DNA of 64,000 nucleotides from CBFHMJ01 sp965656875 (GCA_965656875.1 CBFHMJ010000003.1:496001-560000); one strand, 5' to 3'; shown: positions 42,829-53,213, counted from the stretch's first letter. Program-made: numbers and translations. The notes: generated by a model not told the origin, from the letters alone.

Positions 42829-45099
42829 ATGCTGAACAAAGATTTGGAAGTTACGTTAAATGCGGCATTTCGCTCGGCGCGTGAGAACAGACATGAGTTC
42901 ATGACTGTAGAGCATTTGCTGGTGGCCCTGCTGGATAACCCTGAAGCCTCTGAGGCACTTGGTTCGTGCGGTACGGATATTGAAAAACTACGAAAAGAAC
43001 TCCTGGAATTTATCGGCGATACTACCCCCCTGATCCCTGAAAATGATTCGGATCGGGAAACTCAACCAACCCTGGGATTTCAACGCGTTCTGCAACGCGC
43101 TGTATTCCATGTTCAATCTTCAGGTAAACGAGAAGTAACGGGTGCTAATGTTCTGATCGCTATTTTTAGTGAACAGGAATCACAATCGGTTTACCTGCTT
43201 AAGCGTATGAATGTGACACGACTGGACGTCGTTAATTTTGTCTCTCATGGTATTCAACGTATTGAACCTGAACAAACAGAAGAAGATAACAGCGCTGCCG
43301 ATTTATCTGGCAATGAGCCAGAAGAAAAGAAAACACTTCAGGGCTTTACAACGAATCTTAATGAGTTGGCAAAGCAGGGGAAAATTGACCCGTTAATTGG
43401 ACGAGACAAAGAGCTTGAGCGAACTATTCAGGTATTGTGTCGTCGTAAGAAAAATAATCCATTACTGGTCGGTGAGGCTGGTGTTGGTAAAACCGCGATT
43501 GCTGAAGGTCTTGCTTATCGAATCGTGAACAATGATGTTCCTGACGTCATTGAAAATGCAAAAATCCTGTCGCTGGATATGGGCGCTTTGCTGGCTGGAA
43601 CGAAATATCGTGGTGATTTTGAGAAACGCTTTAAATCGTTGTTGAAAGAAATTGAAAACGACGAGAATGCAATTCTCTTTATTGATGAAATCCACACTAT
43701 TATCGGCGCAGGTGCAGCATCGGGTGGTGTGATGGATGCATCAAATCTGATGAAGCCATTATTATCAAGCGGTGTTTTACGTTGCGTTGGTTCAACAACG
43801 TACAACGAATTTAAAGGTATCTTTGAAAAAGATCGTGCTTTGGTTCGTCGTTTCCAGAAAATCGATATTGATGAGCCGTCAGTTACTGATACTACGAAGA
43901 TTCTGTTAGGACTGAAAGAGCGTTACGAGCAGCATCATAGTGTGCGTTACACGCAAAAAGCGTTGAAAGCGGCTGCGGAATTATCGGCTAAATACATCAA
44001 CGAACGTCACTTGCCAGATAAGGCGATTGACGTAATTGATGAAGCCGGTGCTAATCAACAATTACTGCCAGCGTCACGTCGTAAAAAGACGATTGGTGTT
44101 GGTGAAATTGAACAGATTATTTCTAAAATCGCTCGTGTACCGCAAAAGTCTGTATCGTCGAACGAAATGGACGTCTTACGAAACCTGGACCGTAACATGA
44201 AAATGTCGGTGTTTGGTCAGGACGACGCAGTCGATGCGTTAACTGCGGCGATTCGTTTAAGCCGTGCAGGTTTAGGTAACGAAGATAAACCTGTTGGTTC
44301 ATTCTTGTTTGCAGGTCCAACTGGTGTCGGTAAAACGGAACTAACAAAACAGCTGGCTAAAGTACTCGGCATTGAATTTATTCGCTTTGATATGTCTGAA
44401 TACATGGAGCAACATGCGGTTAGCCGTTTAATTGGTTCACCACCGGGCTATGTTGGTTTTGAACAGGGTGGTTTGTTGACCGATGCTGTGATTAAAAAGC
44501 CTCATGCCGTGTTATTGCTTGATGAGCTTGAAAAAGCCCACAGTGATATCTACAACATCCTGCTTCAGGTAATGGATCATGGCACATTGACGGATAACAG
44601 CGGTCGCAAAGCTGATTTCAGAAATGTCATTATTGTTATGACAACTAACGCTGGTGTTGTTGAAACGACACGTAAGTCTATCGGCTTCAAGAGTCAGGAC
44701 TTTGATGCTGACGCAATGTCTGAGATTAATCGGGTATTCTCGCCAGAGTTCAGAAATCGTCTTGATAACATCATCTGGTTCAACCATCTTGAAAATGATG
44801 TTATTGAACTGGTGGTTGATAAGTTTGTGGTTGAACTTCAGGTTCAACTGGATAAAAAAGGTGTGTCGCTTGAGATTTCTGCGGATGCTAAAAACTGGTT
44901 ATGCGAGAAAGGTTATGATCGCTCGATGGGCGCACGGCCGATGGCACGACTGGTTCAGGAAAAACTTAAGAAACCACTGGCGAACGAAGTATTATTTGGT
45001 AGCCTGAGTTCAGGCGGCAACGTGAAAGTTGTTATGAAAGAAAATGAAGATGATATTTGTTTTGAATTTGATGAAGAGAAACATCTTGTTGAATCGTAA
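42829..45099 (+). CDS. clpA: ClpA ATPase subunit of ClpAP
   Basis: A 756-residue Hsp100 unfoldase. After the N-terminal double-Clp domain (LNKDLEVTLNAAFRSARENR) come two AAA+ modules with Walker A motifs GEAGVGKTAIAEGLA (about residue 215) and GPTGVGKTELTKQLA (about 495). Walker B motifs are AILFIDEIHT and AVLLLDELEKA. It passes unfolded substrates to ClpP, which is not in this window. GGAG precedes the ATG and a strong terminator follows. Confidence 0.97.
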   Translation: MLNKDLEVTLNAAFRSARENRHEFMTVEHLLVALLDNPEASEALGSCGTDIEKLRKELLEFIGDTTPLIPENDSDRETQPTLGFQRVLQRAVFHVQSSGKREVTGANVLIAIFSEQESQSVYLLKRMNVTRLDVVNFVSHGIQRIEPEQTEEDNSAADLSGNEPEEKKTLQGFTTNLNELAKQGKIDPLIGRDKELERTIQVLCRRKKNNPLLVGEAGVGKTAIAEGLAYRIVNNDVPDVIENAKILSLDMGALLAGTKYRGDFEKRFKSLLKEIENDENAILFIDEIHTIIGAGAASGGVMDASNLMKPLLSSGVLRCVGSTTYNEFKGIFEKDRALVRRFQKIDIDEPSVTDTTKILLGLKERYEQHHSVRYTQKALKAAAELSAKYINERHLPDKAIDVIDEAGANQQLLPASRRKKTIGVGEIEQIISKIARVPQKSVSSNEMDVLRNLDRNMKMSVFGQDDAVDALTAAIRLSRAGLGNEDKPVGSFLFAGPTGVGKTELTKQLAKVLGIEFIRFDMSEYMEQHAVSRLIGSPPGYVGFEQGGLLTDAVIKKPHAVLLLDELEKAHSDIYNILLQVMDHGTLTDNSGRKADFRNVIIVMTTNAGVVETTRKSIGFKSQDFDADAMSEINRVFSPEFRNRLDNIIWFNHLENDVIELVVDKFVVELQVQLDKKGVSLEISADAKNWLCEKGYDRSMGARPMARLVQEKLKKPLANEVLFGSLSSGGNVKVVMKENEDDICFEFDEEKHLVES

Positions 45100-45126
45100 A
45101 CAAGACAAATTATCATGATTAAAAAT

Positions 45127-45157
45127 AAAAACCCCTTACCTTGGTAAGGGGTTTTTA
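45127..45157. terminator. terminator of clpA
   Basis: ACCCCTTACC and GGTAAGGGGT pair around TT with A-run and T-run on either side, so it can act both ways between clpA and infA. Confidence 0.93.
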
Positions 45158-45232
45158 TTTGCAAGTAGATACTTACACATTACACGATTCTACGACAGCA
45201 TATGAGTGTCGATTGAATTACATACAAAAAGC

Positions 45233-45451
45233 TTAACGAGCGCGGAAGATAATGCGACCTTTAGATAAATCGTATGGAGTTAACTCAACCGTTACTTTGT
45301 CGCCGGTCAAAATACGGATATAGTTTTTGCGCATCTTGCCTGAGATGTGAGCTGTCACAATGTGATCATTTTCCAGCTGTACGCGGAACATTGTATTTGG
45401 CAGGGTTTCAAGAACCGTTCCCTGCATTTCAATGACATCTTCTTTTGCCAT
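45233..45451 (-). CDS. infA: translation initiation factor IF-1
   Basis: A 72-residue S1/OB-fold protein of standard IF-1 sequence (MAKEDVIEMQGTVLETLPN, ending SKGRIIFRAR). It occupies the ribosomal A site during initiation. It is the last gene of the aat-bpt-infA run on the minus strand, 85 bp after bpt. Confidence 0.97.
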   Translation of the reverse strand: MAKEDVIEMQGTVLETLPNTMFRVQLENDHIVTAHISGKMRKNYIRILTGDKVTVELTPYDLSKGRIIFRAR

Positions 45452-45536
45452 TAAGTTTTTAACCTCTGAAACTAATCAAAAAAGCAGCGCAGATTGTGCC
45501 GAAATACTGGTGATATGTAAAGCTTAGCACTCAAAT

Positions 45537-46244
45537 TTATTCATATTTCACCCATTCTCCATCGCTTAACCGTTCATGTGGCACAAACTTGCTTTTGTAG
45601 TTCATTTTATTGCAACGGTCTACCTGATAGCCGAGGTATAAATGTTCCCGTTTATAACGGCTACAGGCCTTAATTTGTGCCAAAATCGCAAACGTTCCTG
45701 GTGATAAATCTTGATAGTCCGGATCAAAAAATGTGTAAACGGCTGACAGAGCCGTTGGTAGCATGTCGGTAATTGCAACCCCAACCAGGGTTTCACCATC
45801 CCATAAATTAATATAGATGCTCTTGAGCCAACTGCAATACGCGATGCTGTTAAACTGGCTTTCGTCAGGCGGGTACATTGCACCATCTTTGTGGCGCAGA
45901 TTTATGTACTTTTCATACAGTTCATAACTACCAGGTTCAGGCATGGTAGTGTGCGTCACATGAAAGTGTTTCTGGCCTTTTGTTTCAATACGTCTTTGAC
46001 TCTTTGACGGCTTGAATTCACTGGCGGGGATTCGAATGGACTCACAGGCAGAACACGCAGGACAAAATGGTGTATACACTTTGTCGCCGCTGCGTCTGAA
46101 GCCTTTAGCCATCAGGTTTTCGTAAATAACATCGTAATTACAACTATCGTCATGTACGACTAACAGTCGTTCTTTTCTCTCCGGTAAATAACTGCATCTG
46201 AACTGTTCAGTCATCCCGAGGGGGATTTTACTAAAATCAAACAC
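45537..46244 (-). CDS. bpt: aspartate/glutamate leucyltransferase (Ate/Bpt family)
   Basis: A 235-residue aminoacyl-tRNA:protein transferase. The N-terminal zinc/heme cysteine cluster is seen in DDSCNYD and FCPACSACESIRIP; the C-terminal GNAT-like core includes LHYxx-type strands and AVYTFFDPDYQDLSPGT. Bacterial Bpt adds Leu to N-terminal Asp or Glu, making ClpS targets. It lies 21 bp after aat. Confidence 0.93.
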   Translation of the reverse strand: MFDFSKIPLGMTEQFRCSYLPERKERLLVVHDDSCNYDVIYENLMAKGFRRSGDKVYTPFCPACSACESIRIPASEFKPSKSQRRIETKGQKHFHVTHTTMPEPGSYELYEKYINLRHKDGAMYPPDESQFNSIAYCSWLKSIYINLWDGETLVGVAITDMLPTALSAVYTFFDPDYQDLSPGTFAILAQIKACSRYKREHLYLGYQVDRCNKMNYKSKFVPHERLSDGEWVKYE

Positions 46245-46265
46245 GATAATGAGGTACCAACAAAG

Positions 46266-46970
46266 TTAATAGTGAATCTGCTGTGCAATGAATGCCTCCT
46301 GGGGTAATCGAACCAGGCTGGCACAGCGTAGTTGTTCTAAATAATCTTCTCGGGTAATTGTAGACACACCAAGACTTAACAGATGGTCATTCGGTATTTG
46401 GCAATCAATTAACGTGCCACCATAACGGTGTAGCCAGTTTACCAGGCCAACTAATGCAAGTTTCGAGGCATTAGTTACTTTATGGAACATTGATTCACCG
46501 CAGAAACATCCACCGACCAGCACGCCATAAAGTCCGCCGACCAGTTCATCATCTTGCCACACCTCTATGCTATGGGCATGGCCCATATGATGCAGTTGTG
46601 TGTATGCTTCCATCATTTCATCCGTGATCCAGGTGCCTTCTTGCTGTCTTAAAACTGCACAGTTTTCAATTACTTCAGAGAAGCAGTTATTTATCGACAC
46701 CGTTAACGATTGCTTGCGTAAAAATTTCGCAAAACTTTTACTTATATGTAATTCGTTTAAAAAAAGAACGGCTCGTGGGGAAGGGCTCCACCAATAAGGT
46801 GGTTCATCTTCATTAAACCACGGAAAAATGCCGTTACGGTAGGCAGATAGTAGCCGGGCAGGAGATAAATCGCCGCCTACGGCCAGGAGTCCATTCGGAT
46901 CATCCAGTGCAAGATTGGGAGACGGAAACTCCATAGAGTATGGATCAAGTTGGTAAATGAAAGACGTCAT
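46266..46970 (-). CDS. aat: leucyl/phenylalanyl-tRNA-protein transferase
   Basis: A 234-residue transferase adding Leu or Phe to N-terminal Arg or Lys. Conserved stretches include LLAVGGDLSPARLLSAYRNGIFPWFNEDEPPYWWSPSPRAVL and SIEVWQDDELVGGLYGV, the latter part of the GNAT core. With Bpt next door and ClpS/ClpA 1-2 kb away it makes a compact N-degron cluster. Confidence 0.95.
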   Translation of the reverse strand: MTSFIYQLDPYSMEFPSPNLALDDPNGLLAVGGDLSPARLLSAYRNGIFPWFNEDEPPYWWSPSPRAVLFLNELHISKSFAKFLRKQSLTVSINNCFSEVIENCAVLRQQEGTWITDEMMEAYTQLHHMGHAHSIEVWQDDELVGGLYGVLVGGCFCGESMFHKVTNASKLALVGLVNWLHRYGGTLIDCQIPNDHLLSLGVSTITREDYLEQLRCASLVRLPQEAFIAQQIHY

Positions 46971-47321
46971 AGTTTCTTTTTATCAATAATGTTGCAGGAG
47001 TATGAACAGTTATCTCTGAACAAGTTCGTATTGTAACGGTGTTTAGCTGTTGGTTGATAAGCTAATGCATGAATAACAGTATAGATGCACAAAGGTATAT
47101 GTTTTAAGCGGGAATGATTTTGTAGGTAGGATTTGTAAGTCTTTAATGCTGGCTTTTACGGCAGTTGTCGCATATTTATGTAAAGCGTCAGGTTGTGCAA
47201 CAGGACATTGATTCAGTATAAATAAAAAAGAGCTGACAAATCAGCTCTTCTCAACAGATCACAGAGTGTTTATATGCTGCGTTGAGGAAAGATCCTCCGG
47301 TAACGATGATATTATCTGATT
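46971..47321. other. 351-bp gap between aat and trxB, containing the trxB terminator
   Basis: It must contain the aat-bpt-infA promoter, which I could not place. The trxB terminator lies at 47223-47249. No further gene or RNA was seen. Confidence 0.4.
47223..47249 (-). terminator. terminator of trxB
   Basis: AAGAGCTGA and TCAGCTCTT pair around a 4-nt loop, followed by six T on the minus strand. Confidence 0.9.
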
Positions 47322-48281
47322 TTATTTGCTTTCCAGCGCATCCAGATAACGTTCGGCATCTAAAGCAGCCATACAACCAGTTCCTGCTGATGTTACTGCC
47401 TGACGATAGATGTGATCACTCACATCACCTGCCGCGAAAACACCTTCAACGCTGGTTGCTGTCGCATTACCGTCCGTGCCGCTGTTTACCTTGATGTAGC
47501 CGCCAGCCATATCTAGCTGACCATCGAAAATACCCGTATTTGGCTTATGACCAATGGCAATGAACACACCGTGAAGATCAAGTGAAGTGATCTCGCCAGT
47601 TTCTGTGCTCTTGATATTTGCACCAGTAACACCCGCGTCATCACCTGTTACTTCATCAAGAGTCTGGTTCAAATGAAGAATGATGTTACCGTTCTCAACT
47701 TTGTCATAAAGACGTTTGGTTAAGATTTTTTCAGAACGGAACGTATCGCGACGATGAATCAGATGAACTTCAGAAGCGATGTTTGACAGGTAAAGCGCTT
47801 CTTCAACCGCTGTGTTACCGCCACCAACAACCGCTACTTTTTGACCTCGGTAGAAGAATCCATCACAAGTTGCACAAGCTGATACACCACGTCCCATGAA
47901 TGCTTGCTCAGATTCAAGGCCCAGGTAAGTTGCCGAAGCACCTGTTGCGATGATAAGAGCGTCACAGGTATAAGTACCTGCGTCACCCGTCAATGTATAA
48001 GGTTTTTTAGAGAAGTCTACCGCATTGATGTGATCAAACACGATTTCAGTTTCAAATTTTTCAGCATGACGTTGCATACGTTCCATCAGGATTGGACCGG
48101 TCAGGTCATCCGGATCGCCAGGCCAGTTTTCTACTTCTGTTGTGGTAGTAAGCTGACCGCCTTGTTGCATACCAGTAATAACTACTGGGTTAAGATTTGC
48201 ACGCGCAGCATAAACCGCTGCTGTATATCCAGCCGGACCAGAGCCCAGAATTAGTAAAGGGCAGTGTCTTACTTCACTCAT
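47322..48281 (-). CDS. trxB: thioredoxin reductase
   Basis: A 319-residue FAD/NADPH flavoprotein. FAD binding is at LILGSGPAGYTAAVYAARA (residues 9-27), the redox disulfide is CATCDG (about residues 135-140), and NADPH binding is at VAVVGGGNTAVEEALYLS. FAAGDVSDHIYRQAVTSAG is the closing FAD motif. It reduces thioredoxin in the cytoplasm. It is monocistronic with its own terminator. Confidence 0.96.
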   Translation of the reverse strand: MSEVRHCPLLILGSGPAGYTAAVYAARANLNPVVITGMQQGGQLTTTTEVENWPGDPDDLTGPILMERMQRHAEKFETEIVFDHINAVDFSKKPYTLTGDAGTYTCDALIIATGASATYLGLESEQAFMGRGVSACATCDGFFYRGQKVAVVGGGNTAVEEALYLSNIASEVHLIHRRDTFRSEKILTKRLYDKVENGNIILHLNQTLDEVTGDDAGVTGANIKSTETGEITSLDLHGVFIAIGHKPNTGIFDGQLDMAGGYIKVNSGTDGNATATSVEGVFAAGDVSDHIYRQAVTSAGTGCMAALDAERYLDALESK

Positions 48282-48651
48282 TAAATTTTCTCCAAATGAA
48301 TTTGCCTGAGGCGTTTCATCTTTATATGGGTATTAGCATGCGACCATTCAAGAGGATGATTAATGCCGACCTGATAATTCATGTAAAAGCCTGATGAAAC
48401 GGGCAATAAAAATGTCTATGTAACGTCTATAAACAGAGAAAGCTGTTACATAAGGAATGACCGGAGATTTTAAGAGTTCATTTATTGAAGTAAAGCGGGA
48501 TAGTTTGTGGCGGGAATGTATAAAAGGTTTAACCGTACAGATTCATTTACTACATATGCTGGACGGTCAGAAACAAAAAAGGGCTGAGATGTCAGCCCTT
48601 AATCATCTGTATTTTGGTGCTTTTTACTACCTGTACAGGCAGTTAGCGAAC
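48282..48651. other. 370-bp gap between trxB and ald, containing the ald terminator
   Basis: It holds the trxB promoter region and the ald terminator at 48572-48600. No coding sequence with a ribosome site was recognised in it. Confidence 0.4.
48572..48600 (-). terminator. terminator of ald
   Basis: AAGGGCTGA and TCAGCCCTT pair around a 4-nt loop, with a run of T on the minus strand. Confidence 0.9.
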
Positions 48652-49770
48652 TTACGCGTTTAGCGCAGTTGCTGGTTCTACATATTCAAAGCCCAGGTTT
48701 TGAGCAACGCTTTCACACGTTACTTTGCCTGCGTGAACATTCAGACCGTTAAGCAGATGCTTGTCAGCAAGAAGTGCATCTTTTGCACCCAGGTCAGCAA
48801 GCTTAATGATATAAGGTAGCGTTGCATTGTTTAATGCGAACGTTGATGTTCTTGGTACTGCGCCAGGCATGTTTGCTACACAGTAATGCACAACATCATC
48901 AACCAGGTAAGTAGGTTCAGCGTGCGTAGTTGGTTTAGATGTTTCGATACAACCACCCTGATCAATAGCAACGTCAACAATGGCCGAACCAGGCTTCATG
49001 TTTTTGATATGGTCTGCTGTTACCAGTTTTGGTGCTGCTGCACCAGGAATTAACACACCACCGATAACAAGGTCAGCTTCAAGTACGTGTTTTTCAAGCG
49101 ATTCAACAGTAGAGAATACGGCTTGAACTGAACTACCGAATTGAAGGTTGATACGACGTAATACGTCAATATTACGATCAAGTAGTACAACGTTTGCGCC
49201 CATACCAACTGCCATTTGAGCTGCGTTAGTACCAACCATACCGCCGCCGATGATAACTACTTTAGCCGGCTCAACACCCGGAACGCCACCTAAAAGCATT
49301 CCGCGACCCGCGTTTGATTTCTCAAGCGCCTGAGCACCAGCCTGAATTGACATACGGCCAGCAACTTCTGACATTGGCGCAAGTAATGGTAAGCCGCCAC
49401 GGTCGTCAGTGATTGTCTCATAAGCAATACAGGTTGCTTTGCTTGCTACCAGGTCTTCTGTTTGCGGCATATCTGGTGCAAGGTGAAGGTAAGTAAATAG
49501 TACCTGGTCTTCGCGCAACATGGCACGTTCTACAGCCTGAGGCTCTTTTACTTTTACAATCATTTCAGCTTTATCGAATACACTTTTAGCATCCGGTAAA
49601 ATCGACGCACCCGCATTTACGTAGTCGTCATCAGAAAAGCCAATGCCAGCGCCTGCATTGTGCTCTACGAATACTTCGTGACCGCGAGCTGTTAATTCTC
49701 TGACACTCGCTGGCACCATACCTACACGATATTCGTGATTTTTAATCTCTTTAGGCACGCCGATAATCAT
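48652..49770 (-). CDS. ald: alanine dehydrogenase
   Basis: A 372-residue NAD-dependent enzyme interconverting alanine and pyruvate plus ammonia. MIIGVPKEIKNHEYRVGMVP is the family start, with Arg15 and Lys positions for pyruvate; NAD binding is at VVIIGGGMVGTNAAQMAVGMGA; YCVANMPGAVPRTST closes the active site. It is divergent from an Lrp-family gene 133 bp away, which very likely controls it, as for AldR/BkdR-type pairs. Confidence 0.95.
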   Translation of the reverse strand: MIIGVPKEIKNHEYRVGMVPASVRELTARGHEVFVEHNAGAGIGFSDDDYVNAGASILPDAKSVFDKAEMIVKVKEPQAVERAMLREDQVLFTYLHLAPDMPQTEDLVASKATCIAYETITDDRGGLPLLAPMSEVAGRMSIQAGAQALEKSNAGRGMLLGGVPGVEPAKVVIIGGGMVGTNAAQMAVGMGANVVLLDRNIDVLRRINLQFGSSVQAVFSTVESLEKHVLEADLVIGGVLIPGAAAPKLVTADHIKNMKPGSAIVDVAIDQGGCIETSKPTTHAEPTYLVDDVVHYCVANMPGAVPRTSTFALNNATLPYIIKLADLGAKDALLADKHLLNGLNVHAGKVTCESVAQNLGFEYVEPATALNA

Positions 49771-49903
49771 GATTTACCCTTTGTTAATCGTTGGTTGAAA
49801 CACGATAAAAAGTATAGAACAGGTTAATTATAAAAAATCTCTTTTTATTGCCTAAAAATTAGTGATAGATTCCAAATTAATTTTATATTCAGAGTTTTTC
49901 ACT

Positions 49904-50392
49904 ATGAAACACAGAGAATTTAGTATCGATACACTGGACAGTATCGATAAAAAGATCCTGATTGAACTCCAAAAAGACGGTCGCATGTCAAACGTCAAAC
50001 TTGCGTCCCGCGTTGGTTTAAGCCCCACGCCTTGCCTTGAGCGGGTAAAAAAGCTTGAGAAAGAAGGATATATAAAAAATTACTCCGCTAATGTTGATGC
50101 CCGCAAAGTTGGGTCAACATTGTTAGTGTATGTCGAGATTACACTGGATAAATCGTCTCCTGATGTATTTAGTCGATTTAACCGGGCTGTGCAATCTGTG
50201 GATGTAATACAGGAATGTCATCTGGTGTCCGGTAATTTTGATTATCTTCTCAAAACCCGGGTCACAGATATGGATGACTATCGTTCACTATTAGGTGATA
50301 CCTTATTGCGATTACCATCTGTAAGTGAATCCAGAACTTATGTTGTGATGGAAGAGGTGAAAGAGAACCATTTTGTCGCAATAAAAAGCTGA
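49904..50392 (+). CDS. lrp: Lrp/AsnC-family regulator
   Basis: A 162-residue regulator from ATG 49904 (a GTG at 49862 would add 14 residues without a ribosome site). The N-terminal helix-turn-helix is DKKILIELQKDGRMSNVKLASRVGLSPTPCLERVKKLE; the C-terminal RAM domain reads VLVYVEITLDKSSPDVFSRF and VSGNFDYLLKTRVTDMDDY. Divergence from ald suggests it senses alanine or leucine and regulates ald. It could be global Lrp or a local paralogue; similarity to Lrp is strong. Confidence 0.9.
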   Translation: MKHREFSIDTLDSIDKKILIELQKDGRMSNVKLASRVGLSPTPCLERVKKLEKEGYIKNYSANVDARKVGSTLLVYVEITLDKSSPDVFSRFNRAVQSVDVIQECHLVSGNFDYLLKTRVTDMDDYRSLLGDTLLRLPSVSESRTYVVMEEVKENHFVAIKS

Positions 50393-50576
50393 AATAACTC
50401 AACACTTTTGCTAATGTAATTCGCTGTTTGTTCACACAGCAGGGTTAGCCGTCTAATTAAGCAAATTTTGTCTTAATAATCGGCTGAACGCACGAATATC
50501 GCTGGAAAAGCAGCTTATTTCACTCAGCAGACTGATGTGAACACTTTTGCGAAAAGCCACCAGAGAGAGCAATACA

Positions 50577-53213
50577 TTGGAATTTAAAAAAGCGTCGATT
50601 TCGCTTAGCGGTATGCAGCGGATACAGGAAGGCGCACTCATCTTTTCGTCTGTTATCGCCTTATTTCTTCTTTTGGCCTTATTGAGCTTTGATCCCGCCG
50701 ATCCTGCCTGGTCACAAACTGGTCAACACGCCGCTATTAAAAACAGTATGGGAGCCGTTGGCGCTCAGCTGGCAGATATCATGCTGTTCGCGTTTGGTTG
50801 GGTTGCTTATGCGGTGCCTGTTTCTGTCGCACTGGCCGGGTGGTTTGCCTTCAAACGATTTAGCCGCATTTTATCCATGGATTTTCTCACCCTTGGGTTA
50901 AGACTCATTGGTGTGGTGATGATTATTTTAAGTGCTACCACAATCAGCAGTATCAATTTTGATGATATCTATGATTTTTCCAGTGGTGGCGTGGTTGGCG
51001 ACATTGTTAAAGACGCCATGATCCCGTATTTCAGCTATACAGGCACATCACTATTACTTCTTTGTTTTTTATTTACAGGAATAACTTTAACCACAGGTTT
51101 GTCCTGGTTGGCCGTCATTGATGCGATTGGTGATGGCGTATTATATCTTTGGCATCGTCTAACCGGCTTCATCGAAGCTAAATCAGCCCAGCCTGATGAT
51201 GGTAAAGCGGCGCGTTTTGATGCCATTCGCGATCAGAGTGAGGATGTTTTATTAGGCGATGTTGAACAGGATGATTCTCCAGCGTTGGTTAAAAGAAATA
51301 AAAAAGAAAGCAAAAAAGACATCGTTGGAAACGATACGGCTATCACAGCCCTGGATAAAACATCAACGAATGACCTGTCACCAGGCGATATCCTGGAACC
51401 CAAAATAACCCTGCCAGATTCAGTATCTGATGACGAACCACCGTTTACACTGGACGATGACACAACCACTGAACCTAAAAAGCCTGACATTCATATTCCT
51501 CTGCAAGATGTGGTGATTAAAGAAGACATGGATGACGAATTTTTCAATGTTGAAGCGCTGGTTCAGGAAGAACGAAAAAACGCTGAAGAACTCTCAGGCA
51601 GTGATTTCTTTGCTTCACCTGATGATGAGCCAGCTCCGCCGCAGGCACCAGCAAGCTCAGGAAACGAGTTACTGGATGCGATTGAAAAGGTTAAACAGCG
51701 TAAACTGGAACGGGCTAACATGCCGCCGTTGCCTACATTGGAATTACTCGATAAACCACAACGCTCCAAAAATCCGGTCAGTGAAGAAGATCTGGAACGG
51801 GTTGCCCGACTGGTTGAAGTCAAATTACTCGACTTTAACATTCAGGCTAATGTGGTTGGCGTTTACCCCGGTCCGGTGATCACACGATTTGAACTGGACT
51901 TAGCACCAGGTATTAAAGTCAGCAAGATCAGCGGTCTGGCCAAAGACTTAGCTCGTGCGTTGTCTGCAATCAGTGTCCGTGTGGTCGAAGTGATTCCGGG
52001 TAAGTCAGTTATCGGTCTGGAACTGCCAAATAAATACCGTGAAACCGTTAGTATTTCCGAAACGCTTGCCAGTGAAGAATTTAAGCAATCCAAATCGCCG
52101 TTATCTATGGTGTTGGGTGCAGACATCAGCGGTCAGCCCGTCGTGGTTGATTTAGCCAAAATGCCTCATTTACTCGTGGCTGGTACGACCGGCTCTGGTA
52201 AGTCAGTCGGGGTGAACACTATGTTGATCAGCTTGTTATATAAGTCGTCACCAGAAGATGTTCGCATGATCCTGATTGATCCGAAAATGTTGGAACTATC
52301 CGTTTATGAAGGTATTCCGCATTTGTTGTCTGAAGTCGTGACGGACATGAAAGAAGCCGCGAATGCATTGCGTTGGTGTGTCGGCGAAATGGAGCGCCGC
52401 TATAAACTTATGTCGGCACTGGGTGTCCGAAATCTGAAAGGCTATAACGAAAAAGTTCAACGAGCGATTGATGAAGGTAATCCACTGTCTGATCCACTCT
52501 GGAAACCGAGTGACAGTATGGACGAAGAAGCACCGAAATTAGGCAAGCTTTATACGATAGTCGTTGTCATTGATGAATTTGCCGACATGATGATGATTGT
52601 TGGTAAGAAAGTCGAAGAACTTATCGCGCGTATTGCACAAAAAGCCCGTGCAGCCGGGATTCACTTGATTCTGGCGACACAGCGACCGTCTGTTGATGTT
52701 ATTACTGGTCTGATTAAAGCCAATATTCCAACACGAATTGCCTTCCAGGTGTCGTCACGAATTGATTCTCGCACCATTCTCGATCAACAAGGTGCGGAAA
52801 ATCTACTGGGGCAGGGTGACATGCTCTATCTACCGCCAGGTTCCGGCGTGCCAACTCGGGTTCATGGTGCCTTTGTTGCGGATCATGAAGTTCATGCTGT
52901 GGTTGAGGATTGGAAAAAGCGTGAAGAGCCACAATATATAGATGAAATACTGTCGGGTGAAAGTGCAGAAGAAATTCTGTTACCAGGTGAACAACCCGAA
53001 GGCGCTGATGATGATACTGATGAACTGTATGATCAAGCGGTTGCATTTGTGACTGAAACTCGCAGAGCATCAGTGTCCGGTGTACAGCGTAAATTTCGAA
53101 TTGGCTATAACCGGGCTGCCAGAATAGTAGAGCAGATGGAAGTGAGTGGTGTTGTCAGTGCGCCTGGACACAACGGCAATCGTGAAGTTATCGCGCCACC
53201 ACCCGTCAAATAG
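50577..53213 (+). CDS. ftsK: DNA translocase FtsK
   Basis: About 878 residues. Four membrane segments fill residues 20-180 (IFSSVIALFLLLALLSFDPADPAWSQ is the first). A short acidic/Pro-rich linker runs to about 380. The motor follows, with Walker A VAGTTGSGKSVGVNTM, Walker B VVVIDEFADMMMI, and the C-terminal gamma winged helix (VSGVQRKFRIGYNRAARIVEQME) that reads KOPS. It pumps DNA at the septum. No ATG fits; the TTG at 50577 after AGAGAG is preferred, with a TTG at 50547 also possible. It starts the ftsK-lolA-rarA-crcB-serS run. Confidence 0.95.
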   Translation: MEFKKASISLSGMQRIQEGALIFSSVIALFLLLALLSFDPADPAWSQTGQHAAIKNSMGAVGAQLADIMLFAFGWVAYAVPVSVALAGWFAFKRFSRILSMDFLTLGLRLIGVVMIILSATTISSINFDDIYDFSSGGVVGDIVKDAMIPYFSYTGTSLLLLCFLFTGITLTTGLSWLAVIDAIGDGVLYLWHRLTGFIEAKSAQPDDGKAARFDAIRDQSEDVLLGDVEQDDSPALVKRNKKESKKDIVGNDTAITALDKTSTNDLSPGDILEPKITLPDSVSDDEPPFTLDDDTTTEPKKPDIHIPLQDVVIKEDMDDEFFNVEALVQEERKNAEELSGSDFFASPDDEPAPPQAPASSGNELLDAIEKVKQRKLERANMPPLPTLELLDKPQRSKNPVSEEDLERVARLVEVKLLDFNIQANVVGVYPGPVITRFELDLAPGIKVSKISGLAKDLARALSAISVRVVEVIPGKSVIGLELPNKYRETVSISETLASEEFKQSKSPLSMVLGADISGQPVVVDLAKMPHLLVAGTTGSGKSVGVNTMLISLLYKSSPEDVRMILIDPKMLELSVYEGIPHLLSEVVTDMKEAANALRWCVGEMERRYKLMSALGVRNLKGYNEKVQRAIDEGNPLSDPLWKPSDSMDEEAPKLGKLYTIVVVIDEFADMMMIVGKKVEELIARIAQKARAAGIHLILATQRPSVDVITGLIKANIPTRIAFQVSSRIDSRTILDQQGAENLLGQGDMLYLPPGSGVPTRVHGAFVADHEVHAVVEDWKKREEPQYIDEILSGESAEEILLPGEQPEGADDDTDELYDQAVAFVTETRRASVSGVQRKFRIGYNRAARIVEQMEVSGVVSAPGHNGNREVIAPPPVK

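Noticed and set aside
51532..51879. Open frame of 115 codons inside ftsK
   Set aside because: It lies fully within ftsK in another phase; the composition is an echo of the acidic linker.
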